Source: Lysobacter sp. Root76
GTDB taxonomy: Bacteria > Pseudomonadota > Gammaproteobacteria > Xanthomonadales > Xanthomonadaceae
Assembly (NCBI RefSeq): GCF_001428685.1
Contig: NZ_LMIK01000005.1
Coordinates: 117-64,116, forward strand
Reading direction: 5' to 3'
Length of the DNA: 64,000 bases
The notes under the pieces are model-generated. The model did no database searches and was not told the origin of the DNA. It was given only the letters and a program-made list of their open reading frames with translations. A program made the translations under genes and the position numbers. Positions 16,699 to 25,622 of the stretch are shown one piece after another (the stretch's first letter is position 1; each line of letters begins with the position of its first letter).

Positions 16699-18366
16699 TT
16701 ACGGGGCGCGCTGGAACTCAAGCACCGCGCCGCCCTGGCGCAGGGTCAGGATCTTGGCCGGGCCGGGCTCGGGCGCGAACTCCAGCACCGCGCCGACCGA
16801 GTCGATCGCGAAACGCGTGGGCGAGGTCGCGGCCAGCGCGAACGGCGGCTGGCCGGACATCTGCGCCATCAGCTGCTCGCCCTGCTGGAACACGTTGAGC
16901 TCCATCGCCTCGCGCGTATAGCGCCCGACCACGCGTTCGCGCGCGGCCGCGGGCAGCGCGATCGCGACGGTCTCCGCAGGCAGCGGCTCCTGGGTGCGCG
17001 GCGAGAAGTCGCCCTCGCCTTCGCCGTTGGGGTAGTAGCGGGTACCGGTCACAGCGCCGCCGGCGTCGCGTTCGAAGCGCAACCGGCTCAGGCCGTCCTC
17101 GTACAGGAATTCGTCGGGGCCGATCGCGGTGAGCTGCATGCGCTGGCCGCCGATGCGCTGCGAGATCAGGCGCCCGTCGACGATGCGCATCGCCCGCGCG
17201 GTGTTCGCGTCGGAGCGGTACACGCCTTCCAGCGGCCGCAACTGCGCCAGCGTCGGCGCCGTTGCGCCGGGCTCGGGATACGCCTGGCCGATGGCGTAGG
17301 CGGCGATCTTGCGCGCGAGCACACTGGGGCTGCGCTTGCCGGGCGCGACGCTGTCGTTGTTCTGCACGATCGCGACCGTCACGTCGCTGCCCGGCACGTA
17401 CAGCAGAAACGACTGCGATCCGAAGATGCCGCCGCCGTGCGACAGCAGCTCGCCGCCGCGCAGGGTGGTGTGGGCGATACCGTAGCCGTAGCGATCCTTC
17501 TGCGCGGCGCCTTCCGGCGCGATCATCCGCGCATAGGTGTCGCTGCGCAGCACCTTGCCTTCATGCAGGGCGCGGTTCCAGCGCAGCAGATCGTCGACGG
17601 TGGACACCAGCGCGCCGGCCGCATGCGGCTGGCTCATGCTGGCGTACATCGCCGGCGCCAGCCGGCCGTTGCTGATCGTGTAGCCCTGGACCTGGCCGGG
17701 GATCAATGCGTGATCGTCGCCCCAGCGCGTGTGCGCCAGGCCCAGCGGCTGGAACAGCGCCTGCTGCAGGTATTCGTGCCAGGGTTGGCCGCTGGCGGCC
17801 TCGATCACCGCGCCCACCAGCACGTAGCCGGAATTGTTATAGGCCCACTGCGCGCCGGGCGCGAAATCCACCGGCAGGTTTTTGAAGGTGTCGATCAGCT
17901 GGGCGGTGCTCAGGTCCATGCGGATCGGACCGGCCATCACGCCCGGAATGCCGGTGTAGCTCTTCACGCCGGAGGTGTGGTTGAGCAGCTGGCGCACGCT
18001 GATGTGCGCGCCGTTGGGATAATCGGGCAGGAACTTCGAGAGCGGATCGTCCAGGCCGACCTTGCCGGCCTCGACCAGCTTGAGCAGGCCGGCGGCGGCG
18101 AACTGCTTGGTCACCGAGCCGATCCGGAACACGCCGTCGGGCGTGAGCGGCACGCCCAGCTCGACGCTGGCCTCGCCGCGCGCGCCGCGGAACAGCACCT
18201 GGTCGCCGCGCGCCACCAGCAGCGCCGCGCCGGGGCCGTCGGTCGGGTAGTTGTCCTGCAATTGCTGCTGGGCGTAGCGGGCGACCTCGGCCGCGGACGG
18301 CGGGGCGGCGGCGGCACAGGGCAGGGACAGGCCGATCAGCGCGAGGGACAGGATCCAATGACGCAT
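16699..18366 (-). CDS. Exported serine hydrolase, class C beta-lactamase fold
   Basis: A 555-residue protein with a signal peptide (about residues 1-20, LPCAAA). The catalytic SxxK is Ser84-Val-Thr-Lys87, and the second motif YNN is at 176-178. The third motif is HGG in place of KTG, as in many non-lactamase peptidases/esterases of this family. A C-terminal beta domain (about 370-555) follows, as in DD-peptidase- or Pab87-like proteins. The ATG at 18366 gives the best signal peptide; 18381 is an alternative. Cell-wall peptide or D-amino-acid substrates are likely but unproven. Confidence 0.88.
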   Translation of the reverse strand: MRHWILSLALIGLSLPCAAAAPPSAAEVARYAQQQLQDNYPTDGPGAALLVARGDQVLFRGARGEASVELGVPLTPDGVFRIGSVTKQFAAAGLLKLVEAGKVGLDDPLSKFLPDYPNGAHISVRQLLNHTSGVKSYTGIPGVMAGPIRMDLSTAQLIDTFKNLPVDFAPGAQWAYNNSGYVLVGAVIEAASGQPWHEYLQQALFQPLGLAHTRWGDDHALIPGQVQGYTISNGRLAPAMYASMSQPHAAGALVSTVDDLLRWNRALHEGKVLRSDTYARMIAPEGAAQKDRYGYGIAHTTLRGGELLSHGGGIFGSQSFLLYVPGSDVTVAIVQNNDSVAPGKRSPSVLARKIAAYAIGQAYPEPGATAPTLAQLRPLEGVYRSDANTARAMRIVDGRLISQRIGGQRMQLTAIGPDEFLYEDGLSRLRFERDAGGAVTGTRYYPNGEGEGDFSPRTQEPLPAETVAIALPAAARERVVGRYTREAMELNVFQQGEQLMAQMSGQPPFALAATSPTRFAIDSVGAVLEFAPEPGPAKILTLRQGGAVLEFQRAP

Positions 18367-18481
18367 GCGGGAAGGCTCCATGGCAAGGCGGCGGCCGTGA
18401 CTAGGGCGCACTTTCGCCGCGCGTCCCTGCCGTCGCGCCGACCATACCGGGTGCCGATCAGGCACCACCAGTGTCGGAAGA

Positions 18482-19120
18482 TCAGCGCCGCCAGACCAGG
18501 CAGCGGTTGTTGGCCGGCATGGGGACGTCGGCGATCAGGCCCAGGCCGATGGCGCGCGCGAGCGCGTCGACGGCCTCGAAATCGCGGATGCCCGAGACCG
18601 GGTCGCGCGCCTTCAGCCAGCCGTCGAACTCGCGGTTGCTGTCGCTGGTGTAGTCGCCGCGGTAGTTGAACGGACCGTAGACCACCACGGTCGCGGCATC
18701 GGCCAGCACGGTGGCCAGCCCGGCGAACAGCGCCTGCACCTGCGGCCAGCCCATGATGTGCAGGCTGTTGGCGCTGAACGCCGCGTCGTAGCCGCGGATC
18801 AGGGCGATCGGATCGGAAGGAATGGGCGGCGGCGGAGCGAAGCCGGGCGCCGGCTCGGTCACCGCGGCCAGTTCGAACGGCGGCGGCGTGTTCGCCAGCG
18901 CGGCCTCGTCCAGCCAGGCGCGGATGCCCGGCAGGTATTCGGCGCGATCGGAGCATTGCCAGGTCCAGCCCGGCATCGCCGCGGCGAAGTGCACCGCGTG
19001 CTGGCCGGTGCCGCTGCCGATTTCGAGCACGCTCGCGCGCGCCGGCAGGTAGTGCCGCAGCACGGCCAGGATCGGCTCGCGGTTGCGCTCGCACGAAGGC
19101 GAATGCGGCTTGTCGGTCAT
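18482..19120 (-). CDS. DUF938 SAM-dependent methyltransferase
   Basis: A 212-residue cytoplasmic protein. SCERNREPIL near the N-terminus and VLEIGSGTGQHAVHFA (residues 31-46, SAM-binding motif I) are the DUF938 hallmarks. The remaining motifs fit a class I methyltransferase. The methyl acceptor is unknown. The ATG at 19120 is 22 bases from the end of the FAD oxidoreductase gene, so the two are probably co-transcribed. Confidence 0.88.
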   Translation of the reverse strand: MTDKPHSPSCERNREPILAVLRHYLPARASVLEIGSGTGQHAVHFAAAMPGWTWQCSDRAEYLPGIRAWLDEAALANTPPPFELAAVTEPAPGFAPPPPIPSDPIALIRGYDAAFSANSLHIMGWPQVQALFAGLATVLADAATVVVYGPFNYRGDYTSDSNREFDGWLKARDPVSGIRDFEAVDALARAIGLGLIADVPMPANNRCLVWRR

Positions 19121-19142
19121 GCGCCCGGGCCCGCGGCGCGCA

Positions 19143-20810
19143 TCACGCGCGGGCGCCCGCACGCGCCAGACCGGCGACCAGGCTCAAGGCCACCGCCTCG
19201 GCGGTCTTGATGCCGTCCACGCCCGCCGAGAGGATGCCGCCGGCATAGCCCGCGCCTTCGCCGGCCGGGAACAGGCCGCGGGTGTTGAGGCTGTGGCCGT
19301 CTTCGCCGCGGGTGATCCGCACCGGTGACGAGGTCCGCGTCTCCACGCCGGTCAGGACCGCATCGTGCAGGGCGAAGCCGCGCAGTTGTTTGTCGAAGGC
19401 CGGCAGCGCCTCGCGGATCGCGTCGATCGCATAGCCGGGCAGCGACGCGTCCAGGCTGCCCAGACGCACGCCCGGCGTGTACGAGGGCCGGACTTCGCCC
19501 GATTGCGTGGACGCGCGCCCGGCGATGAAGTCGCCGACCAGCTGCGCCGGCGCTTCGTATTCGCCGCCGCCGAGCTCGAACGCCAGCGCCTCCCAATGCC
19601 GCTGCAGGGCGATGCCCGCGAGCGGGCCCTGGCCGTACGCGGCGTAGTCCTCCGGGGTGATGCCGCACACGATCGCCGCGTTGGCGTTGCGTTCGTTGCG
19701 CGAGTACTGGCTCATGCCGTTGGTGACCACGCGCCCGGGCTCGCTCGCCGCGGCGACCACGGTGCCGCCCGGACACATGCAGAAGCTGTAGACCGAGCGG
19801 CCGTTGCGGCAGTGGTGGACCAGCTTGTAGTCGGCCGCGCCGAGGATCGGATGCCCGGCCTGCGGACCGAAGCGGGCGCGGTCGATCAGCGATTGCGGAT
19901 GCTCGACCCGGAAGCCGATCGAGAAGGGCTTGGCTTCGACGAACACGCCGCGCTCGTGCAGCATCGCGAAGGTGTCGCGCGCGCTGTGGCCCAGCGCCAT
20001 CACCACGTGGTCGGCGCGCAGCTGCTCGCCGCCGGCCAGGGTCACGCCGCGCACCTGGCGCACCCCGGCCGTGTCGGTCTCGACCAGCAGGTCGTCGACC
20101 CGGTGCGAGAAGCGGATTTCGCCGCCCAGCGATTCGATGGTCGCGCGCATGTGCTCGACCATCGACACCAGCCGGAAGGTGCCGATGTGCGGCTTGCTGA
20201 CGTAGAGGATTTCCTCGGGCGCGCCGGCCGCGACGAATTCGGTCAACACCTTGCGGCCGTGATGCTGCCTGTCGCTGATCTGGCTGTAGAGCTTGCCGTC
20301 GGAGAACGTGCCGGCGCCGCCTTCGCCGAACTGCACGTTCGACTCCGGGTTGAGCACTTTCTTGCGCCACAAGCCGAAGGTGTCGACGGTGCGTTCGCGC
20401 ACGGCCTTGCCGCGTTCCAGCACGATCGGGCGGAAACCCATCTGCGCCAGCACCAGCGCGGCGAACAGGCCGCAGGGGCCCATGCCGATCACCAGCGGCC
20501 GCAGCGGCAGCTGCGCCGGCGCGCGCGCGACGAACTTGTAAGCGGTGTCCGGGGTCGGGCCGAGCTTGACCGGCGTCGCCGCGGCCGGCGCGGTCGCGGC
20601 GCGCCGCAGCAGTTCGGCCTCGCGCGGGGTATCGACGTCGACCGAGTAGATCAGGGTGATGTCGCCGCGCTTGCGCGCGTCGTAGCTGCGTTTGGCGACG
20701 GTGTAGCCGGTCAGTTCGTCGGCGCCGATGCCCAGGCGGGCCAGGATCGCCTCGCCCAGCGCGGACTCGGCATGGTCCAGCGGCAGCTTGATGTCGGTGA
20801 GTCGGAGCAT
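19143..20810 (-). CDS. FAD-dependent oxidoreductase (COG2509 type)
   Basis: A 555-residue cytoplasmic flavoprotein. A small N-terminal domain (1-100) precedes the FAD-binding Rossmann motif GMGPCGLFAA (109-118). NVQFGEGGAGTFSDGKLY is the signature of this family, and CMCPGG and a C-terminal GAGYAGGI stretch are also present. It is full length. The reaction is uncharacterised in the family. It lies upstream of the DUF938 gene and divergent from the mrfA-like gene, with a 163-bp spacer. Confidence 0.88.
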   Translation of the reverse strand: MLRLTDIKLPLDHAESALGEAILARLGIGADELTGYTVAKRSYDARKRGDITLIYSVDVDTPREAELLRRAATAPAAATPVKLGPTPDTAYKFVARAPAQLPLRPLVIGMGPCGLFAALVLAQMGFRPIVLERGKAVRERTVDTFGLWRKKVLNPESNVQFGEGGAGTFSDGKLYSQISDRQHHGRKVLTEFVAAGAPEEILYVSKPHIGTFRLVSMVEHMRATIESLGGEIRFSHRVDDLLVETDTAGVRQVRGVTLAGGEQLRADHVVMALGHSARDTFAMLHERGVFVEAKPFSIGFRVEHPQSLIDRARFGPQAGHPILGAADYKLVHHCRNGRSVYSFCMCPGGTVVAAASEPGRVVTNGMSQYSRNERNANAAIVCGITPEDYAAYGQGPLAGIALQRHWEALAFELGGGEYEAPAQLVGDFIAGRASTQSGEVRPSYTPGVRLGSLDASLPGYAIDAIREALPAFDKQLRGFALHDAVLTGVETRTSSPVRITRGEDGHSLNTRGLFPAGEGAGYAGGILSAGVDGIKTAEAVALSLVAGLARAGARA

Positions 20811-20973
20811 GGGCCAGGGCCTGAACGGTGGCGCATTTTAGCGGGTCGCGCGTGCGGGTCGCGGCTTGGCCTCAGCGGACGCAGGCCGATGCCCGCGTAT
20901 CGGCTGGCTGAACGTCTCACAGGCTGAGACGGGCTGCGGGTCCACTGGCGGCTGTCCGATCCGGAATCCGGCC

Positions 20974-23418
20974 ATGCCCAGCGCCCTCGCCCTCGCCCAC
21001 GACGCAGACCCTTCGCACCCGCTCGCGCGCCAGCGCGGCGACCGCATGCCGGCGAACGGCGAGGCCCTGGGCGATGCCCTGATGCGGCGCTACGCCGACC
21101 GGATCACCGGCAGCTTCACGATCCCGGGCCGCGCGGGCACGTACGCGCCGATCCCGGACGAAGTCCCGGCCGCGTTGAAGGCGGCCCTGCGCGCGCGCGG
21201 GATCGAGCAGCTCTACAGCCACCAGGCCGAGGCCTGGGCCGCGAGCCAGGCCGGCGAACACGTCGCCGTGGTCACCCCGACCGCCTCGGGCAAGTCGCTG
21301 TGCTACACCCTGCCGGTCGTGGCCGCGGCCATGGCCCAGGGCAGCAAGGCGCTGTACCTGTTTCCGACCAAGGCGCTGGCCCAGGACCAGGTCGCCGAAC
21401 TGCTGGAGCTCAACCGCGCCGGCGAGCTCGGGGTCAAGGCCTTCACCTTCGACGGCGACACCCCCGGCGACGCGCGCCAGGCGATCCGCCTGCACGGCGA
21501 CATCGTGGTCTCCAACCCGGACATGCTGCACCAGGCGATCCTGCCGCATCACACCAAGTGGGCGCAGTTCTTCGAGAACCTGCGCTACGTGGTCATCGAC
21601 GAGATCCACACCTACCGCGGCGTGTTCGGCAGCCATGTCGCCAACGTGCTGCGCCGGCTGCAGCGGGTGTGCGCGTTCTACGGCGCGACACCGCAGTTCA
21701 TCCTGTGCTCGGCGACCATCGGCAACCCGCAGGCGCATGCGCAGGCGCTGATCGAGGCGCCGGTGCGGGCGATCGTCGAGTCCGGCGCGCCGGTCGGCGA
21801 CAAGCACGTGCTGCTGTGGAACCCGCCGGTGGTCAACGCCGACCTCGGCCTGCGCGCCTCGGCGCGCTCGCAGAGCAACCGCATCGCCCGCATCGCGATC
21901 AAGTCCGGGCTCAAGACCCTGGTGTTCGCGCAGACCCGGCTGATGGTCGAGGTGCTGACCAAGTACCTCAAGGACGTGTTCGACCACGACCCGCGCAAGC
22001 CGGCGCGGATCCGCGCCTACCGCGGCGGCTACCTGCCCAGCGAACGCCGCGAGGCCGAGCGGGCGATGCGCGACGGCCGCATCGACGGCATCGTCTCGAC
22101 CTCGGCGCTGGAACTGGGCGTGGACATCGGCAGCCTGGACGCGGTGGTGCTCAACGGCTATCCGGGTTCGGTCGCCGCGACCTGGCAGCGCTTCGGCCGC
22201 GCCGGCCGCCGCCAGCGTCCGTCGCTGGGCGTGCTGGTCGCCAGCTCGCAGCCGCTGGACCAGTACGTGGTGCGGCACCCGGAGTTCTTCGCCGACAGCC
22301 CGCCCGAGCACGCGCGGATCGCGCCGGACCAGCCGCTGATCCTGTTCGACCACATCCGCTGCGCGTCCTTCGAGCTGCCGTTCCAGGTCGGCGAGGCCTA
22401 CGGCCCGATCGACCCGCAGGTCTACCTGGAAGCGCTGGCCGAGACCGAAGTGCTGCACCGCGAGGGCGAGCGCTGGGAGTGGATCGCCGACAGCTACCCG
22501 GCCAACGCGGTCAGCCTGCGCTCGGTCGCCGACGGCAACTTCGTCGTGGTCGACCGCAGCGACGGCCGCCAGACCATCATCGCCGAGGTCGATTACTCGG
22601 CCGCGGCGCTGACCTTGTACGAAGGCGCGATCCACATGATCCAGTCCACGCCCTATCAGGTGGAGAAGCTGGACTGGGACGGCCGCAAGGCCTACGTCAC
22701 CCGCACCCACGTCGACTACTACACCGACTCGATCGACTACACCAAGCTCAAGGTCCTGGAGCGCTTCGACGGCGGCGCGGCCGGCCTGGGCGACAGCCAC
22801 CACGGCGAGGTCCACGTGGTCCGGCGCGTGGCCGGCTACAAGAAGATCCGCTACTACACCCACGAGAACATCGGCTACGGCCCGGTCAACCTGCCCGACC
22901 AGGAACTGCACACCACCGCGGTGTGGTGGCAGCTGCCGCAGGCGGTGCTGCGCTCGGCCTTCGCCTCGCGCCAGGACGCGCTGGACGGTTTCCTCGGCGC
23001 CGGCCACGCCCTGCACGTGGTCGCCACGGTGGCGGTGATGGCCGACGCGCGCGATCTGCAGAAATCGGTGGGCAACGGCGACGGCGCCTGGTTCGCGAGC
23101 AGCGACCGCAACGGCCGCGGCCAGCTGCGCGGCGTCGAGGGCGGCGAGGTCGTGCTGGGCGAGGTGCAGCAGTTCGTGCCCACGGTCTATCTGTACGACA
23201 ACTTCCCCGGCGGCGTGGGCTTGAGCGAACCGCTATGGACGCGCCAGGCCGAACTGCTGGCGCGCGCATCCGAACTGGTCGAGCGCTGCGACTGCCGCGC
23301 CGGCTGCCCGGCCTGCGTCGGCCCGGCCCTGGCCGCCGACGAACACGAGGGCGCGACCACGCCGAAATCGCTGGCGCAGCGGGTCCTGGCGCTGCTGCGC
23401 GAGGACGCCGCGGCATGA
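20974..23418 (+). CDS. mrfA: MrfA/YprA-like DEAH helicase with C-terminal cysteine cluster
   Basis: An 814-residue SF2 helicase. It has motif I TPTASGKS (101-108), motif II DEIH (209-212), motif III SATI, and motifs V/VI (STSALELGVDIG and QRFGRAGRR). The C-terminal DUF1998 region carries a CxCx3CxxC cluster (Cys772, 774, 778, 781), as in B. subtilis MrfA, where it binds zinc. MrfA acts with MrfB in mitomycin C lesion repair. Length is somewhat above the 749 residues of YprA. The ATG at 20974 is chosen over earlier in-frame starts, which lack conserved sequence. The stop overlaps the next gene (ATGA). Confidence 0.87.
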   Translation: MPSALALAHDADPSHPLARQRGDRMPANGEALGDALMRRYADRITGSFTIPGRAGTYAPIPDEVPAALKAALRARGIEQLYSHQAEAWAASQAGEHVAVVTPTASGKSLCYTLPVVAAAMAQGSKALYLFPTKALAQDQVAELLELNRAGELGVKAFTFDGDTPGDARQAIRLHGDIVVSNPDMLHQAILPHHTKWAQFFENLRYVVIDEIHTYRGVFGSHVANVLRRLQRVCAFYGATPQFILCSATIGNPQAHAQALIEAPVRAIVESGAPVGDKHVLLWNPPVVNADLGLRASARSQSNRIARIAIKSGLKTLVFAQTRLMVEVLTKYLKDVFDHDPRKPARIRAYRGGYLPSERREAERAMRDGRIDGIVSTSALELGVDIGSLDAVVLNGYPGSVAATWQRFGRAGRRQRPSLGVLVASSQPLDQYVVRHPEFFADSPPEHARIAPDQPLILFDHIRCASFELPFQVGEAYGPIDPQVYLEALAETEVLHREGERWEWIADSYPANAVSLRSVADGNFVVVDRSDGRQTIIAEVDYSAAALTLYEGAIHMIQSTPYQVEKLDWDGRKAYVTRTHVDYYTDSIDYTKLKVLERFDGGAAGLGDSHHGEVHVVRRVAGYKKIRYYTHENIGYGPVNLPDQELHTTAVWWQLPQAVLRSAFASRQDALDGFLGAGHALHVVATVAVMADARDLQKSVGNGDGAWFASSDRNGRGQLRGVEGGEVVLGEVQQFVPTVYLYDNFPGGVGLSEPLWTRQAELLARASELVERCDCRAGCPACVGPALAADEHEGATTPKSLAQRVLALLREDAAA

Positions 23419-24296
23419 GCGTCAGCGCCGACAAGCTGCGCATGCTGCAACGCCAGGCGCGTGGCGCGGCGCCGCCGTCGCCCGTACCGATGCCCGCACC
23501 GGCGGCGCCGCCGGACGCGCAGCACAGCCTGGAACAACTGCGCCGCCTGCTCGGCGTGCGCGAACGCGCGCCGGCCGCGTGGGCGCCGCCGCGCGCGCCG
23601 CTGGACCGCGATCTCCCCGGCGAGGAGATCGCGCCCGGCCTGCGCCTGATCCAGGACCACCTGCCCTGCGAACTTCCGGCCCAGGCGCTGTCGCTGGCCT
23701 TCGCCAAACGGCCGCAGGACTGCGTCGATCCGCAGCGGCTGCTGTTCTTCGACACCGAGACCACCGGCCTGGCCGGCGGCACCGGCACCCGCGCCTTCAT
23801 GGTCGGCGCCGCGGACTGGCACCGCGACCCGCAGCGCGGCGACGGCCTGCGCGTACGCCAGCTGCTGATCACCACGCTGTCGGCCGAGGCGGCGATGCTG
23901 CGCGCGTTCGCCGACTGGCTGCAGCCCGACACCGTGCTGTCCAGCTACAACGGCCGCTGCTACGACGCGCCGCTGCTAAAGACGCGCTACCGGCTGGCCC
24001 GGCTCGAAGACCCGCTGATCGAACTCGACCACGTCGATCTGCTGTTTCCGACCCGGCGCCGTTACCGCGGGCGCTGGGAGAACTGCCGCCTGGCGACGAT
24101 CGAGCGCGAGCTGCTGCGGATCGTGCGCGAAGACGACCTGCCCGGCTCGCAGGCGCCGGCCGCGTGGCTGCAGTACCTGCGCGGCGGCAGCGCCGGCCTG
24201 CTGCGCCGCGTCGCCGCCCACAATCATCAGGACGTGGTGACCCTGGCGCGGCTGCTGCAGGGCCTGGTCGACGCCGAAGCACAGTCGCCGCACTAG
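23415..24296 (+). CDS. mrfB: MrfB/YprB-like DEDDh exonuclease
   Basis: A 293-residue cytoplasmic RNase H-fold exonuclease. The catalytic pattern is Asp113-Thr-Glu115 in FDTETTGLAGG, an Asp in SSYNGRCYDAPLL, and a C-terminal HNHQDVV giving His and Asp. The first 90 residues are a proline/alanine-rich linker that could contact the helicase. It overlaps mrfA by 4 bases. In B. subtilis the partner nuclease works with MrfA on mitomycin C lesions. Unlike the TPR-bearing B. subtilis protein, this copy stops soon after the nuclease domain. Confidence 0.85.
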   Translation: MSVSADKLRMLQRQARGAAPPSPVPMPAPAAPPDAQHSLEQLRRLLGVRERAPAAWAPPRAPLDRDLPGEEIAPGLRLIQDHLPCELPAQALSLAFAKRPQDCVDPQRLLFFDTETTGLAGGTGTRAFMVGAADWHRDPQRGDGLRVRQLLITTLSAEAAMLRAFADWLQPDTVLSSYNGRCYDAPLLKTRYRLARLEDPLIELDHVDLLFPTRRRYRGRWENCRLATIERELLRIVREDDLPGSQAPAAWLQYLRGGSAGLLRRVAAHNHQDVVTLARLLQGLVDAEAQSPH

Positions 24297-24367
24297 CGCG
24301 GCGCCTTCATGCGCCGCACACGGCGCGCGCCGCAGGCTGCGCGCATCTCACTCAATGGAGCCGTGCC

Positions 24368-24664
24368 ATGTCGCGCTTCGTCCTGCCCATCGTTGTCCTG
24401 CTGTCGATGGCCGCCTGCGCCACCACACCGCCGCCGCCCGGATCCGCGACCGTCCCTAGCGGCCAATGCAATGCCGAAGGCGCGCGCTGGGCGATCGGCC
24501 GCGGCATCGACGACGACACCACCAACCGCATCCTGCGCGACACCGGCAGCCGCGACGCGCGCGTGCTCAAGCCCGGCTCGGCCGCGACCATGGACTACCG
24601 CGCCGACCGCATCAACATCGATCTCAACGACCGCGGCGCGATCACCGGCCTGCGCTGCGGCTGA
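24368..24664 (+). CDS. I78-family peptidase inhibitor, lipoprotein (copy 1)
   Basis: A 98-residue precursor with signal peptide and lipobox MAAC (Cys17), so a periplasm-facing lipoprotein. The I78 fold is recognisable from GQCNAEGARWAIG, ARVLKPGSAATMDYR and the terminal GLRCG, which supply the conserved cysteine pair. I78 proteins inhibit serine proteases. It is followed by a probable terminator and a second copy. It probably protects the periplasm from secreted proteases; the target protease cannot be told from the sequence. Confidence 0.86.
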   Translation: MSRFVLPIVVLLSMAACATTPPPPGSATVPSGQCNAEGARWAIGRGIDDDTTNRILRDTGSRDARVLKPGSAATMDYRADRINIDLNDRGAITGLRCG

Positions 24665-24676
24665 CGCGCAGCACCT

Positions 24677-24706
24677 GCGCGCGCCGCGGCACGGCGCGCG
24701 CTTGTT
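24677..24706 (+). terminator. GC-rich hairpin after the first I78 gene
   Basis: A perfect 10-bp stem (GCGCGCGCCG / CGGCGCGCGC) with a CGGCA loop is followed by TTGTT, 12 bases past the stop. The T-run is weak, so termination may be partial. Confidence 0.5.
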
Positions 24707-24792
24707 CGAAACGACGGCCGGCGGCCCCGGGTTAATCTGCGGCACAGCCACGCGCGAGCACCCTGACCGCGCCCACCACCCGGAGCCCCGCC

Positions 24793-25113
24793 ATGACCTC
24801 GTCCCGTATCGCGCTCGCCGCCGGCGCCCTCGCCATGGCCGCCCTGACCGCTTGCGCCAGCCAGGCCAACCCGCCGCAGATGTCGCGCCCCTTGCCGCCG
24901 GAAGTGATGACCTGCAACGCCGACGCCGCCAAGTCCGCCGCGCTGGGCAAGACCGCGAGCGCGGACGTGGTCGAACGCGCGCGCAGCGAAGCCGGCGCCA
25001 AGAGCGCACGCGTGCTCAAGCCGGGCCAAATGGTGACCATGGAGTTCCAGGAAAGCCGGCTCAATATCGACGTCGACGACAAGAACGTCATCACCAACCT
25101 GCGCTGCGGCTGA
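24793..25113 (+). CDS. I78-family peptidase inhibitor, lipoprotein (copy 2)
   Basis: A 106-residue paralogue of the preceding gene. It has a signal peptide with lipobox LTAC (Cys22) and an I78 core with MTCNADAAKSAALG, ARVLKPGQMVTMEFQ and the terminal NLRCG. It shares the two cysteines and the RVLKPG loop with copy 1, but the rest has diverged, so the duplication is not recent. A GC-rich hairpin without T-run (25118-25137) follows. It is likely a second inhibitor with a different target preference. Confidence 0.86.
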   Translation: MTSSRIALAAGALAMAALTACASQANPPQMSRPLPPEVMTCNADAAKSAALGKTASADVVERARSEAGAKSARVLKPGQMVTMEFQESRLNIDVDDKNVITNLRCG

Positions 25114-25172
25114 GCCCGCGCGCCGGTGCCGGCGCGCGCTAGACTCGGCGACGACCCCCAACGGAGTTCCGC

Positions 25173-25622
25173 ATGCGTCGCGCGCCCTGGCTGATCGCCG
25201 CCGTCGTCCTGCTCGGCCTGTGGCTGTGGTCGCAACGAACGGCGCATTCGCCTGTCGCGCAGGCGCCCGGCGCCTCATCGCATTCCGCGCCGGAACCCGG
25301 CGCGTCGGCGCAGGCGCAAGGCGCGCCCGACACCGGCTACCCCGCTTTCCTGCCGGTCGAGGCCCACGCGGTGCTGGACCGGATCGCGCGCGGCGGCCCT
25401 TACGAGCATCGCCAGGACGGCGGCACCTTCCAGAACCGCGAACGCCGCCTGCCCAGCCGGCCGCGCGGCTACTACCGCGAGTACACGGTCGAGACCCCGA
25501 GCTCGAACGATCGCGGCGCACGCCGCATCGTCACCGGCGGCGATCCGCCCAGCGAGTACTACTACAGCGACGATCACTACCGCAGCTTCCGCCGCTTCGA
25601 TCCGCAGGGAGCGTCGCGATGA
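25173..25622 (+). CDS. Barnase-type guanyl-specific ribonuclease with N-terminal export signal
   Basis: A 149-residue precursor with an N-terminal hydrophobic segment (residues 6-20) that is either a signal peptide or a membrane anchor. A proline/alanine linker (25-55) leads to the N1/T1/barnase domain. Residues aligning with the barnase active site are Glu103 (YREY), Arg114 and Arg118 (DRGARRI) and His135 (DDHYRSF), so it looks active. It overlaps the barstar gene by 4 bases (ATGA), coupling toxin to inhibitor. Export suggests an extracellular or periplasmic RNase. Confidence 0.9.
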   Translation: MRRAPWLIAAVVLLGLWLWSQRTAHSPVAQAPGASSHSAPEPGASAQAQGAPDTGYPAFLPVEAHAVLDRIARGGPYEHRQDGGTFQNRERRLPSRPRGYYREYTVETPSSNDRGARRIVTGGDPPSEYYYSDDHYRSFRRFDPQGASR

